Translations under genes and position numbers: made by a program
The notes under the pieces: model-generated
Database searches by the model: none
What the model was told of the DNA's origin: nothing
What the model saw: the letters and a program-made list of their open reading frames with translations, nothing else
In this document: positions 54,010 to 64,000 of the stretch, one piece after another
Position numbering within the stretch: the first letter of the stretch is position 1
How the letters are laid out: each line of letters starts with the position of its first letter
Assembly: GCF_001632365.1 (NCBI RefSeq)
Contig: NW_024468550.1
Coordinates: 223,123 to 287,122 of the forward strand
Length of the DNA: 64,000 bases
Source: Laetiporus sulphureus 93-53
Lineage: Eukaryota; Basidiomycota; Agaricomycetes; Polyporales; Laetiporaceae
Reading direction: 5' to 3'

Positions 54010-55655
54010 CTGAGTGATTTGTGACAGTGGCTAAAGACTCAGATTGTTTCATCTGTTCTGCTTATATAGATGAAATGAGGAAATAGCATACAAAGTGAAG
54101 CATCAGCATGCAGTATACTCTATTGTAAATGCTTAGATTTCAAATTGTCAACAATGGCTAAGCCTACTAAGGTTTTTCAGTTCACACTGGGTGAAGCAAT
54201 CAATAATGTGAGGTGAAAGATGGTAAAAATATTGAAGAAAAGTTCAAATCTTTTAAGCATCTTCACTGTCAATTTGTGATAAAACTATTTAAAATATTTT
54301 TAACATCTTTTGTTGTGAAAGATGATGAACAGATTGAAAGCAGATTGCATGAAATATTAATGATCATTTCTTCAATCATTTTACAATCTTTCATACGAAA
54401 CTATGATGAAAAGTTTCAAAATCTTTTTTCACTCTTTTTGAATCAAAGATGATGAAAATATTGTGACTATGTCACACCCTTGTTTTCATATACTAAGCTA
54501 GTACTAAGATGTGGAGGTCAATACTCAGATTTATATGTTAACACTATACTGTTGCTATAGTGTGAAGAATAAGACTAAGATTCTAATGTTGACAGTATGC
54601 TAATACTAAAATTTAAATGCTAGTACTATGCTAGTATTAAGATCTGAAGGTTAGTACTAAGCTAGTACTAAGGTCTGAAGGCTAGTACTATGCTAGTACT
54701 ATGCTAGTGCTAATATCTAGAGATCAATACTATGCTAGTACTATGCTAGTACTAGCATTCAGGCCTTATTACTAACCTCCAGACCTAAGTACTATGCTAG
54801 TGCTAATATCTAGAGATCAATACTATGAGCATAGTACCAGCATTCAGGCCTTAGTACTAACCTCCAGACCTTAGTACTAGCATAGTACTAGCCTTCAAAC
54901 CTTAGTACTAGCCTTCAGACTTTAGTACTAGCATAGTACTAGCCCTTGATACTAGCTTAGTACCAATCTTCAGATCTTAATACTAGCATAGTACTAGCAT
55001 TTAAATTTTAGTATTAGCATACTGCCAACATTAGAATCTTAGTCTTATTCTTCACACTATAGCAACAGTATAGTGTTAACATATAAATCTGAGTATTGAC
55101 CTCCACATCTTAGTACTAGCTTAGTATATGAAAACAAGGGTGTGACATAGTCACAATATTTTCATCATCTTTGATTAAAAAAGAGTGAAAAAAGATTTTG
55201 AAACTTTTCATCATAGTTTCGTATGAAAGATTGTAAAATGATTGAAGAAATGATCATTAATATTTCATGCAATCTGCTTTCAATCTGTTCATCATCTTTC
55301 ACAACAAAAGATGTTAAAAATATTTTAAATAGTTTTATCACAAATTGACAGTGAAGATGCTTAAAAGATTTGAACTTTTTCTTCAATATTTTTACCATCT
55401 TTCACCTCAAATTTTTGATTGTTTCACCCAGTGTCAGCCACAGCAGCACTGAGTGTTATTGTAAAAATGCACTGTTGAAGCTGTGCATAAATCATTTATA
55501 TACTTTAGCAGGTCCTATTCAGCCTTTACTCATCATTTCTCTTCTTCTATGCATCTTTCAAGCAATAGAAACATACACAGTACCCTCAGAGTTTATTAGC
55601 CACACTTGAAGCTGTGGCTCAGCCACTAAAGGCAAATAAGAGCGATTAATTTTAC
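54010..55655. repeat. Repeat unit A, copy 1, interrupted by foldback element 2
   Basis: Outside the foldback insertion the sequence runs from ACTCAGATTGTTTCATCTG to GAAGCTGTGGCTCAGCCACT and matches the next 365 bp (copy 2) with moderate divergence. The uninterrupted second copy serves as an empty site for the insertion. Confidence 0.75.
54185..55433. mobile_element. Foldback DNA element 2 (CACTG ends, 3-bp TCA duplication)
   Basis: The element starts CACTGGGTGAAGCAATCAAT and ends ATTGTTTCACCCAGTG, with TCA on both sides (54182-54184 and 55434-55436). The two halves are almost perfect mirror images of about 600 bp: the arms translate to the same hypothetical 77-residue string (KFKSFKHLHCQFVIKLFKIF in part), which is only a by-product of the inverted repeat. 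The centre holds AGTACTAGCAT arrays. It shares ends and arm sequence with element 1 but is 223 bp longer. The arms are less diverged than those of element 1, pointing to a younger copy or to gene conversion. No transposase is encoded. Confidence 0.9.
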
Positions 55656-56020
55656 CATGGTGGCTTCAAACTCAGATTGCATTAACTATTCTGCTTGTAT
55701 AGATAAAATGAAGAAACAGCATACGGAGTGAGGTATTAGGATACAGTATACTCCATTGTGCATTTCAAGGTTTCAAGTCATCAATGATATCTAAGCATGG
55801 AAAGGTTTTCCACTTTAGCCACTGCAGCTTTGAATGCTACTGTAAAAATGCATTGTTGATGCTGTGCACAAACTATTTGTATACTTTATTAAGCCTTTAG
55901 TAATAATCTCTTTGCTTCTACACATTTTCTGAGCAACAAAAGCATATGTAGCAAGCTTAGAAAGTCATTAGCCACGTCAAGAGCTGTGGCTTAGCCACCA
56001 AAGCCAAATAAGGTCAATCG
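55656..56020. repeat. Repeat unit A, copy 2 (uninterrupted)
   Basis: It starts ACTCAGATTGCATTAACTA and includes AAGGTTTTCCACTTTAGCCACTG (shown here only as the site equivalent to the foldback insertion in copy 1). It ends AGAGCTGTGGCTTAGCCAC. It lies directly after copy 1 in the same orientation. Confidence 0.7.
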
Positions 56021-57151
56021 ATCTACTCTGGTGCGAAACACTTCAATTGCATCAATAGAACTTGTTTTCTTGTGCTCAGAATGAAGAAGCTGAAGTGTAG
56101 AGCAATAAAATGTAGACGTCTGTTTTTATTTCTCAAGTAGAGACTATAATAAGTCCAGAAAATGTTAAACCATTCATTGTAGATCACAAAATGGTGAATG
56201 CTGTGGTTTGAACCACTTTGAAGCCATTGAATGCCATGGTTTGGATCGCTTTGAAGCCATTCAATACAGTGGTTTGAATGGTTTTGAAGTCGTTGGCACT
56301 TCAGGCATTAACCCTAGCAAATTCAGTGCTGTGATTGACTCTAAATATTTGCACCTGTTTCATCTCTATCCTGGCAGAAAATTCTAGAACTGATCATTTT
56401 TGTTTTGATATTTAAGTTTGTAAACTACAGCTTGTATGTTCATTAGAAAAGATAACAAACAGCAGTAAGAACAAAACATTATCCGGTAAAAACATTTTGA
56501 AGGAAGGGCCCTCTTTTAACATCAGGACAGGGGCAGAAAATGAAATCACTTTATAATGGTCTACTGTTCCATGCTTTGTTTAAGTATCTCACAGAGACCA
56601 AAAAATGCTGCATAGATGCCCTAAGTGCTCAGTCCTATACAAGCTCTTTCTTCATACCTTGAAAATTATAATTATTTTGTTATATATTTTAGTACAGTGA
56701 TGTAAACAATGACTGATTTAACATTTTTCAGACTCACTATAGTCTCTACTTAAGAAATAAGCAATAGATCTTCACATTTCACTGATTTTCACTTCAATTT
56801 CTTCATTCTGAGTATATAGAAATAAAAGTTATTAATGCAATTGAAGTTTTTCATCACCACAGTATATAATTGGTGTTATTTACTTTGGTGGCTGAGCCAC
56901 TACTTGTGGTCTGGCTAACAGTTTTTTTGAGCCTGATGCAAGGCTATATAAGTTTGGATTGCAAGAAAAGTGAAAGAAAAAGGACTCATGATGAAAGGTA
57001 TCATTACCACTTGAGTAAGAGGGCCATTTCTGGCAGGAACGATTTTTGAGGTTCTGATGTTCTTCATAATGGACTTTATAAGTTTATCATAATATTCACC
57101 ACATTTACGATTACTGAGGTATGAAGGAAGAGTTTGTGTGACACTGGGCAC
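56021..57151. repeat. Repeat family B element with inverted ends, and adjoining remnant
   Basis: The left part (56030-56170) is mirrored at 56690-56860, giving inverted ends of roughly 150-180 bp around a family B core. Three 33-bp subunits occur at 56205-56300. On the minus strand at 57120-57000 a frame reads TLPSYLSNRKCGEYYDKLIK and TSKIVPARNGPLTQV; the same peptide region forms the loop of the palindrome at 60.3 kb. The class is unknown. Confidence 0.55.
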
Positions 57152-57447
57152 TTAGGGTGTCTATATTACATTTTTTTGTCTCTGTGAGACACTTAAGCAA
57201 TGTGTGGGAGAGTGAACCATTACAAAGTGGTTTCATTTTGCGCCCCTGTTCTGAGGTTAGGAGAGGACCTTTCCTTCAAAACTTTCTTACTGTGTTACAT
57301 TTTGTTGTTACTTGAATTTGTTATCTTTTGTAATGGGCATACAAACTGGAGTTTGAACATGCACGACATGGCTGACTCAAACAGGTGCAAATATTCAGAG
57401 CCAATCACAGCACTGTGTTTGCTAGGGTTAATGCCTTAAGGGCTGAT

Positions 57448-57612
57448 AGCTTCAAAGCTGCTCAAACCATTGTATTCAATGGCTTGAAAGCGATCCAAAC
57501 TAAGGCATTCAATGGCTTTAAAGTGGTTCAAACTATTGTATTCAACAGCTTCAAAGCGATTCAAACCAAGGCATTCAATGGCTTCAAAGTGGTTCAAACC
57601 ATAGTATTTATT
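57448..57612 (+). repeat. 33-bp minisatellite, five units
   Basis: Units of 33 bp alternate between two types, one containing AAAGCGATYCAAACYAAGGC and one containing AAAGTGGTTCAAACYATWGT, so the higher-order period is 66 bp. In frame they encode repeating TKAFNGFKVVQ and TIVFNSFKAIQ undecapeptides without stops. Shorter versions (one to three units) lie in other family B copies. Confidence 0.85.
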
Positions 57613-58060
57613 ATTTTGTTATGTATTTCAGTACAGTGATACAAACAATGACTGATTTAACATTTACTAGATTCATTATAGTCTCTGCTTGAGAAACAAG
57701 CAATAGATCTTCACATTTCACTGCTTTTTACTTCAATTTCTTCATATTGAAACAAGAGCTATTGATGCAATTGAGGTTTTCCATCATTACAGTATATTGA
57801 TCCATATTTCGACTTTTTTCAACTTTTGAACATACCAATAATACATGATAGATTATACATTGATGCTCTGCAATCAGAGCTGCATGTAGACCATTTTTCA
57901 GCTCAAAAAAGCGAAGATTTGAGGTCACAGAATGTATGAAGATGTCAGCCACTCAAACTCTCATGGTTTAATGTGCCACAATGCGCAAATCATAATGTTC
58001 ACGCTGGTCCATCTAGCTAGATGCACCACCATGCACATCATAGTTTATCATTGTTTGTAA
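57613..58060 (-). repeat. Repeat family C, inverted copy, and family B end
   Basis: 57620-57790 matches the inverted end of family B (56690-56860). 57850-58030 is the reverse complement of the family C segment with TTAGCTGAAAGATGG-like and GTGCACATCATAATTT-like landmarks. Confidence 0.5.
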
Positions 58061-58102
58061 ACAACTGGAGTTGCGCTTTTTTAAAATTAAAAATGCATAA
58101 AA

Positions 58103-58189
58103 CTGCACAGACCAGGAATTGAACTTCAGACTGCCAGGACACTGGTGTCTCAGATAGTACCAAGCATTCTATCCACTGGACCACATGCT
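58103..58189 (-). tRNA. tRNA-like sequence, probably a tRNA pseudogene or SINE head
   Basis: On the minus strand GTGGTCCAGTGGATAGAATGC resembles a tRNA D-arm and A box, shown here as two overlapping landmarks. A 5-bp anticodon-like stem (TTGGT with ACCAG) encloses a 12-nt loop, longer than the normal 7. AGTTCAATTCCTGG resembles a B box and T-arm, but its stem is not fully paired. A functional tRNA is unlikely. A degenerate tRNA gene or the promoter part of a tRNA-derived SINE fits better. Confidence 0.35.
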
Positions 58190-60513
58190 GTTTATGATCA
58201 ACACGGCCCAGATATAATATACAGTGATTAACAAAGCTACACACATATTTTCATGGTTTTGACTGTTTTTCTTCTACCTTCAGATTGCCTGTAGCTATAT
58301 TCACAGATAAAATAGTATAGAAAGCCATACTTCTCAGCTTTCAAATGAGTGTTCGTTGGCTGAATTCTGATGTGCAGTTCTGAAGATATACAACTCTATT
58401 AGGTTAACTCATTTATACACTTTTATCACTAACGAACTTGAAAACTCTAGTAGTTAGGTAATCAGCCCTTTGCCTTAAACACTGCCTTAACCCATTCATG
58501 CATGTTTTTGATCAAAATCTGATGCATAAACCTGCCAATACTCTTTCATTTCTTTTTCAATTGCTTTCACAATTCTGTAATCTCTGTAAGTGGCTTCTCA
58601 TGCCTTGCCAATCTTTTTGTGAGACACCTTCATAGATGATCTATAAAATTGAGCTCTGATAATTGATTAATGTGTCATTGTTTTAATAACATTTGCTTTA
58701 AGTCAGCTAAGTCATGCTTGAGATTATTATCTTGCTGAAACACCATCTCCTTCACTTTTGCTGCAATGTTTCAAGCCATTTTGAAGCTCATTCCTCAAAA
58801 TGCTAACATAAGATCAGATTCATGTTGCCATCAGTGTTAGAGGTATATCTTATTTCTTTTCAAACTATACAGCTCCACATTACCAGTGATCATTTATCAT
58901 CTTGATGATATAGCATATCTAAATATGTTTAGCCAGACAAGTTCTATCTATGCTATGTTTGATGTGTCAAGCTATGATTTGTATAGTGCATCAGGGTTGA
59001 ATCAAAAGCATATATACTATAGAACATAATTTGAGGGCTACAGAATCTATGAGATTGTCAGCCACCCAGGATGTGCACACCAAGTTTACAATAATGAAAA
59101 GGTCTTCTGAGATTACTCTGAATATTTCAACACAGTTTGAAATGGCAGATATCTTGCACTTCTGCCAAGGTTCATGACATTCTGGAGGAGGGGGGTTGAA
59201 TGCCCAGAAAGGGTATCAGAGGGATTTAGAGACCTGAATAATGGCCTCAACCAAGTTCCAGATAATGAAATGCTCTTCTGAGGTCACTCTGAATATTTCA
59301 ACACAGTTTAAAATGGCAGATATCTTGCACTTCTGCCAAGGTTGATGACATTCTGGAGGAGGGGAGTGAATGCCCAGGATGGCTATCAGAGCCCTTTAGA
59401 GACCTAACAGATGACCTCACCCATGTTTCAGATAATATAAAACTCTCCTAACATATTATATATTGCAGACTCTTCAGCATTTTCCACCACTGGAAAAGAT
59501 CAAACATATATTTACAGCTTGTATCCTGCTATGTTTCAGTCTTCATCTTCCACTGTTACCATCCATATCCATTGTCACCACTGCAATGTAGTCATGAATG
59601 CAAAAGATGCTTTCATTTATTAATAGGACTGCAGTTTATCACTTTGAAGAAAGTCCTCTGTTAAGTTAGGTTCTTCAAAAAATAGAAAGCTTTTAGAATG
59701 GCTGCAAGCCCTTTTCCTTACAAAAGACTCACTTTGCATGCCAAAGCTGCAGAAAAAGACTGGTGAAAAGATATGTATTTGTCAACATCCCTCACTTCAT
59801 AACAAATCAGAAGCAAATTCGGCTAAATCCTGCTGTGTGCATTGAAGAACAAGGCATACCATATCACTTGTGTGGTATGATTTGCTTTGGTGAGTTTCAT
59901 TACTGCAACGATTGTTCACATGATGGTCAGACACAGTAGAATGATGGAATTGTTACAGGTGCTACTCCAACATCATAATACACTGTGAAGATGGCACACC
60001 ATACTCTCCTCAACAAAGCACATGGCAGATCTAACTCTGTAGCAATCTACAACTAAACTCTGCTTAACCTGACCTTCAATAATGAAAACACAGTCTGCTA
60101 CACACCATTGCCTTTTAACTGTCTTCTTTGCCATAAAATAATGTTACTCTAAATATAGCTGCTTCTTGAACAATCATACCATCCTTGATCTCTGCCATAG
60201 AGACTGATATTCCAATGTGAATAACAATATGTTCCCCTCAATCAATGTGGTGAATATCATGATAAAGTTATTGAAGTTCATTATAAAGAACCTTAGGACC
60301 TCAAAAATTGTTCCTGCCAGAAATTGCCCTCGTACCCAAGTGATTGAGGGGAACATATTGTTACTCATATTGAAATATCAATTTCTATGGCAGAGATCAA
60401 GGATGGTATAATTGTTCAAGAAGCAGCTGTATTCAGAGTGACATTATATTAATGGCAAAGAAGACAGTTGAACAGTGATGGTGTGTGGCAGACTGTGTTT
60501 TTATTGTTTAAGG

Positions 60514-60753
60514 TCAGATTAAGCAGAGTTTAGTGTAGATTGCTACAGAGCTAAATCTACCATGTGCTTTGTTGAGGAGAATAGGGTGTGCCATCTTCAC
60601 AGGGTATTCTAATGTTGGAGTATTACCTGTAACAATTCCATCATTATACTGTGTTTGATCATTCATGTCAACAATTCTTGCAGTGAAACGAAACTCACCA
60701 AAGTAAATTATACCACACAAGTGATATTTTATGTCTTGTTCTTTTATGCACAC
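60514..60753 (-). pseudogene. Captured coding remnant with GIIYFGEFRFTARIVD motif
   Basis: The 79-codon stretch reads QDIKYHLCGIIYFGEFRFTA, then a DG..TG pattern (NDGIVTGNTPTLEYPVKMAH). I recall similar GIIY.G..HFTAR..(x)HDG..TG sequences in Agaricomycete hypothetical proteins with a ubiquitin-protease-like look, but cannot confirm that. A mirror copy lies in the left arm (about 59790-60050, plus strand) and another at 50077-50301. It is not part of a Tc1 transposase, so it was probably captured. Confidence 0.4.
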
Positions 60754-62183
60754 AGCAGAATTTAGCTTAATGTGCTTTTTATTTGTTATAAATGCTCAGA
60801 AGTTAGGAATGTTGACAAATACATATCTTCCGACCAGTATTTTATTGCAGCATTGGCATGCAAAGTGAGTTTTTTTAAAAGAAAAAGGGCTTGCAGCCAT
60901 TCTAAAAGCTTTCTATTTTTTTTGAAGAACCTAACTTAACAGAGGACTTTCTTCAAAGTGATAAACTGCAGTCTTATAAATAAATGAAAGCATCTTCTGG
61001 ATTCATGACTACATTGCAGTGGTGACAATGAATATGGATGGTAACAGTGGAAGATGAAGACTGAAACATAGCAGGATACAAGCTGTAAATATCTGTTTCA
61101 CCTTTTTAGTGGTGAAAAATGCTGTAGAGTCTGCAATGCATAATATGTTAGAAGAGCTTTACATTACCTGAAACATGAGTAAGGCCATCAGTCAGGTCCA
61201 TAAAGGGCTCTGACACCCTTCCTGGACATTCAATCCTCTTTCTCAAAATGACATGAACCATGGTCATACTGCAAGATATGTGTCATTTTGAACTGCATTT
61301 AAATATTCAGAGTGACCTCAGAAGAGCTTTTCATTGCCTGGAACTTGGGTGAGGTTATCATTCAGGTTCCTAAAGATACCCTTCCTGGGCATTCAATCTC
61401 CTCTCTCAGAATGTCATGAACCTTGCCAAAACTGCAAGATATCTGTCATTTTGAGCTGTGTTGAAATATTCAGAGTGGCCTCAGAAGAGCTTGTCATTGT
61501 CTGAAACTTGATTTGCAAATTCTAAATGGCCAACATATTTATAGGTCCTGTAGCCCTTACAATTATTCACTCTTTTAAGCTGCAAGTCTACTATAAATAG
61601 ATATAATCACACTTACAATGTTCATTGAGTATGTTATATAGTATGTATGCTTTTGATCAAACCCTGATGCACTATACAAATTATACTTTGAAGCATCAAA
61701 CATAGCATGGATAGAACTTGTCTTGCTGAACATATTCAGATATGCTATATCATGAAGATGATAAAAGGTCACTGATAATATGAAGCTGTATAGTTTAAAC
61801 AGAAATGAGATATACCTGTAAGATCAATGACAAGATGGATCTGACCTTTATGTTAGCATTTTGAGAAATGAGCTTCACAGTGGCTTGAAGCATTGCAGCA
61901 AAAGTGAAGGAGATGGCATTTCAGCAAGATAATAATTTCAAGCATGACTTAGCAGACTTAAAGAGAATACTATTAAGACTATGATATGGCATGATCAATT
62001 ATCAAAGATTAGTTCCATATATTATCTTTAAAGTTATCTCACAAAAAGATCAGCAAGGCATGAGGAGCCACTCCAAGGAATTACAAATTGTGAAAGCAAT
62101 TAAAAAGAGATGAAAGAAATTGACAGATTTGTGCAGCAAAGATTGATCACAAACATACTGAATGGGTTAAAGCAGTGTTTAAC

Positions 62184-62900
62184 TGTCACAGATTTTCGCC
62201 ACAAAGTCCGCACGTGACTTTTCTCACAGATCACCTGCTTCACCAATATCTCACACCACTCAGCCACAGACGCGACACGTAGAGATCAGGTGATAGTCCA
62301 CATCACATGTTATGGTCCAGACCCGTGGATGATACGGTCGGACCTGTCTATTCCAGGATACAATAGAGGCACCCATTTGGGAACAAAGGGAACAAGGACT
62401 ATTGTTATGCATCGGCCTTCCGCTTCCTATTAGTTTAGCCAGAAGCCTAGATAGGTACGATGTTCACACCGGAGAACAAAAGGGAAACCAAGATAGGCAC
62501 GATGTGCACACGCATTACTGCGGCAATCATCGATCTTCCCACTTATTGTTCTACTTCTGGACATCCTATTGTTTCATGTACGGCCATTTGCTTATACCCG
62601 TAGATAGGTAGCTTAGGTAAGATAGCCCGCTGTATGTGTATATAAGACCAGCCATGTAGGGGACGAAACCTCAGATTGTTTCTCCTCGTCTACTACCCAT
62701 AACACTCACTGAGCTCACCAGCTCCTTCATATATCTCTCACCCTTTCCTGCATCTGCCACATCGACCAGTAAGTCAACAGGCTCTTGCGCCACATAGGGT
62801 TCAGGAGGATACTTTTGGGATCAGGGGGATCAGGGCAGCACGTTCCACGTGACTGTCCCTTTTTAGTCTTTTTGATCTCTTGTCTGGTGTTACCGTGACA
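62184..62900 (+). mobile_element. Solo LTR (717 bp) with TTAAC target duplication
   Basis: The element runs from TGTCACAG to CCGTGACA, flanked by TTAAC at 62179-62183 and 62901-62905. It aligns end to end with the reverse complement of the solo LTR at 12860-13576 and has the same length. A TATATAAG box (about 62638) is followed by CCAGCCATGTAGG, in the position of a retroelement promoter. It keeps more CpG sites than the 12.9-kb copy. It interrupts the right arm of the palindrome. Confidence 0.9.
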
Positions 62901-63155
62901 TTAACACAAAGTGCTGATTATCCAACTACTGAAGGTTTGAAGTCTGTTCGTGACAAAAGTGTATAAATAAGTTGATCTGATAGAGTTGCATATATCTTCA
63001 GATCTAAATATTCACCAATAAACACTACTTTGAAAGCTGAGATAGATGGCTTTCTAATACTATTTTATCTGTGAAGATAGCTGCAGCCAATCTGAACATT
63101 GAAGAAAAACAGTAAAAATTAAGAAAATATTTGTGCACTTTTCTTAATCATCGTG

Positions 63156-63749
63156 TATGATATTTTGGCTGTGTTAACAATAAACAGCAGTGGTATTGGG
63201 TTAGGTTAAACTATCCTTAGGTCACACAGGGCTGTGGCTCAGCCATCAAAGGCAAGGTCAATCAATTTACCTTGATGAGTGAATGTAACAGTTATTGGCA
63301 TTGAATAAAGAAATGAAAACTGTTATAACTTCAGAAAATGCTAAATGATACATCACTCAGAAGATACTATGATGTTGGATCACATTACATACACAGAAAA
63401 ATAATGAATGCAAATATTTGAATTGTTTTGAAAGCATTCAATTGATTTAACAAATAAACCCAGAAAATGTGGTGCTCTATGCATATTAGAAAAGAGAAAA
63501 TATTGCAAATTTTTTGAACTAAAGACATGATGTTTTGAGGTCACAGAGCTGCAGAAAATGAAAAATGAGATGTTTTGATTTTGCAGTGAGAATTGTCACA
63601 ATGCACAAACACATAGAGCTATACTGCACCAACTATTCTTCCTGTATATTCAGAATGTAGAAATGTCATCTAATGTAAGTTACAAGGGATACAAGACACT
63701 CTTGAGCTTAAGTCATGATCAATATTCACTAAGCTAATATTAGAATATA
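63156..63749 (+). repeat. Repeat family C, copy 4, with the GGCTGTGGCTCAGCC repeat
   Basis: At 63225-63275 GGCTGTGGCTCAGCCATCAA matches the short repeat found near 4.0, 55.6 and 56.0 kb. 63400-63560 matches family C (TTGTTTTGAAAGCATTCAAT). The last 190 bp before the AGTACT array have no clear relative. Confidence 0.5.
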
Positions 63750-64000
63750 AAAAGGTTAATACTTAGGTCCAGATGTTAGTACTATCTCTTGAAGCCTTAG
63801 TACTAGCATAGTATTGATCTCTACATGTTAGCACTAGCATAATACTAGCACATGCTAGTAGTACTAATCTTCAGACTGTAGTACTAGCTTGGTACTAGCA
63901 TAGCGCTACTTTTTGAAGCCTTAGTACTAGCATAGTATGAATGTTTAGACACTTAGTACTAGCATAATACTAGCATATGCTAGTAGTACTAATCTTCAGA
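63750..64000. repeat. AGTACT-type array, cut by the window end
   Basis: Repeated TTAGTACTAGCATAGTA-like units alternate with short spacers, as in the interiors of the two foldback elements. Their CACTG ends and long arms are not found on the left side, so this may be a different element or an array without arms. The structure continues beyond the window. Confidence 0.7.

Larger units (their letters stand above)
58222..63155. mobile_element. 4.9-kb palindromic Tc1-like element
   Basis: Ends are CAGTGATTAACAAAG on the left and the complement of CACGATGATTAAGAAAAG on the right, with TA outside each. The arms are mirror images of about 2.1 kb centred near 60293, with a loop of about 96 bp (60245-60340). 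Paired landmarks include GATCTCTGCCATAGAGACTG (60188) with its complement at about 60380. Each arm carries a Tc1 transposase C-terminal remnant (plus strand near 61920: FQQDNNFKHD) and an inverted copy of an unrelated coding remnant with YHLCGIIYFGEFRFTARIVD (60514-60753). The right arm contains a solo LTR; without it the arms have nearly equal length. Each arm also has two 180-bp tandem units (59110-59450 and the mirror at 61150-61500). Confidence 0.75.

Noticed and set aside
54480..55140. CRISPR-like array of short repeats
   Set aside because: Units vary in length, have no constant spacers and are palindromic parts of a foldback element in a eukaryotic genome.
54213..55398. Two small proteins of about 77-79 residues, nearly identical, on opposite strands
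   Set aside because: They are translations of the two arms of one inverted repeat; there is no other sign of coding.

Overview
The window looks like a stretch of a filamentous fungal genome, most likely an Agaricomycete (mushroom-forming basidiomycete). Supporting signs are short GT-AG introns of about 41 to 60 bases with CTAAC-like branch sites, a decayed FunK1-type fungal protein kinase, a WD40 protein with a C-terminal membrane helix, a Gal4-type Zn(II)2Cys6 cluster, a LINE with an RNase H domain, and a Ty3/Gypsy pol of basidiomycete type. I cannot name the species. Almost nothing here is an intact gene; it reads as an accessory compartment of pseudogenes and nested transposable elements.

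Layout. 1-362 is a gag-like scrap. 0.36-5.6 kb is AT-rich, CpG-poor repeat debris. 5.6-37.3 kb is a block of richer base composition holding about ten decayed multi-exon genes: unrecognised genes at 5.6-9.7 kb, a membrane-anchored coiled-coil gene (10.5-13.8 kb), two more minus-strand genes (15.1-17.1 kb), the FunK1 kinase (18.0-22.4 kb), one intact 292-residue ORF (22.8-23.7 kb), the WD40 gene (24.0-25.6 kb), two long unrecognised genes (26.3-29.2 and 29.4-34.5 kb), and a Zn2Cys6 gene (34.8-37.3 kb). Most keep one reading frame and are broken by isolated stop codons, usually where a Gln or Arg codon would become a stop by one transition. Parts of this block are duplicated in inverted orientation (6.9-9.1 kb against 24.5-30.1 kb). 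A motif around GTGTTGACC recurs over twenty times, confined to 8.1-26.2 kb, often just upstream of inferred start codons.

37.4-64 kb is again repeat-dominated: tandem duplications, two large foldback DNA elements ending in CACTG with 3-bp target duplications, a dead Ty3/Gypsy element, Tc1/mariner remnants, and a 4.9-kb palindrome with Tc1-like ends.

Insertions with clear boundaries give a relative history. A 5'-truncated LINE split the kinase gene, a 717-bp solo LTR split the coiled-coil gene, and a second 717-bp solo LTR sits in one arm of the palindrome. Each of these has target-site duplications, and removing the insert restores the interrupted frame or palindrome. The LINE and LTRs keep many CpG sites while older elements have few, and catalytic Asp residues in several old elements have become Asn, as expected from C-to-T decay.

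The genes show no sign of forming one pathway. The best candidates for something undescribed are the GTGTTGACC-type upstream module, the foldback family with internal AGTACT arrays, and the long palindromic Tc1-like element.
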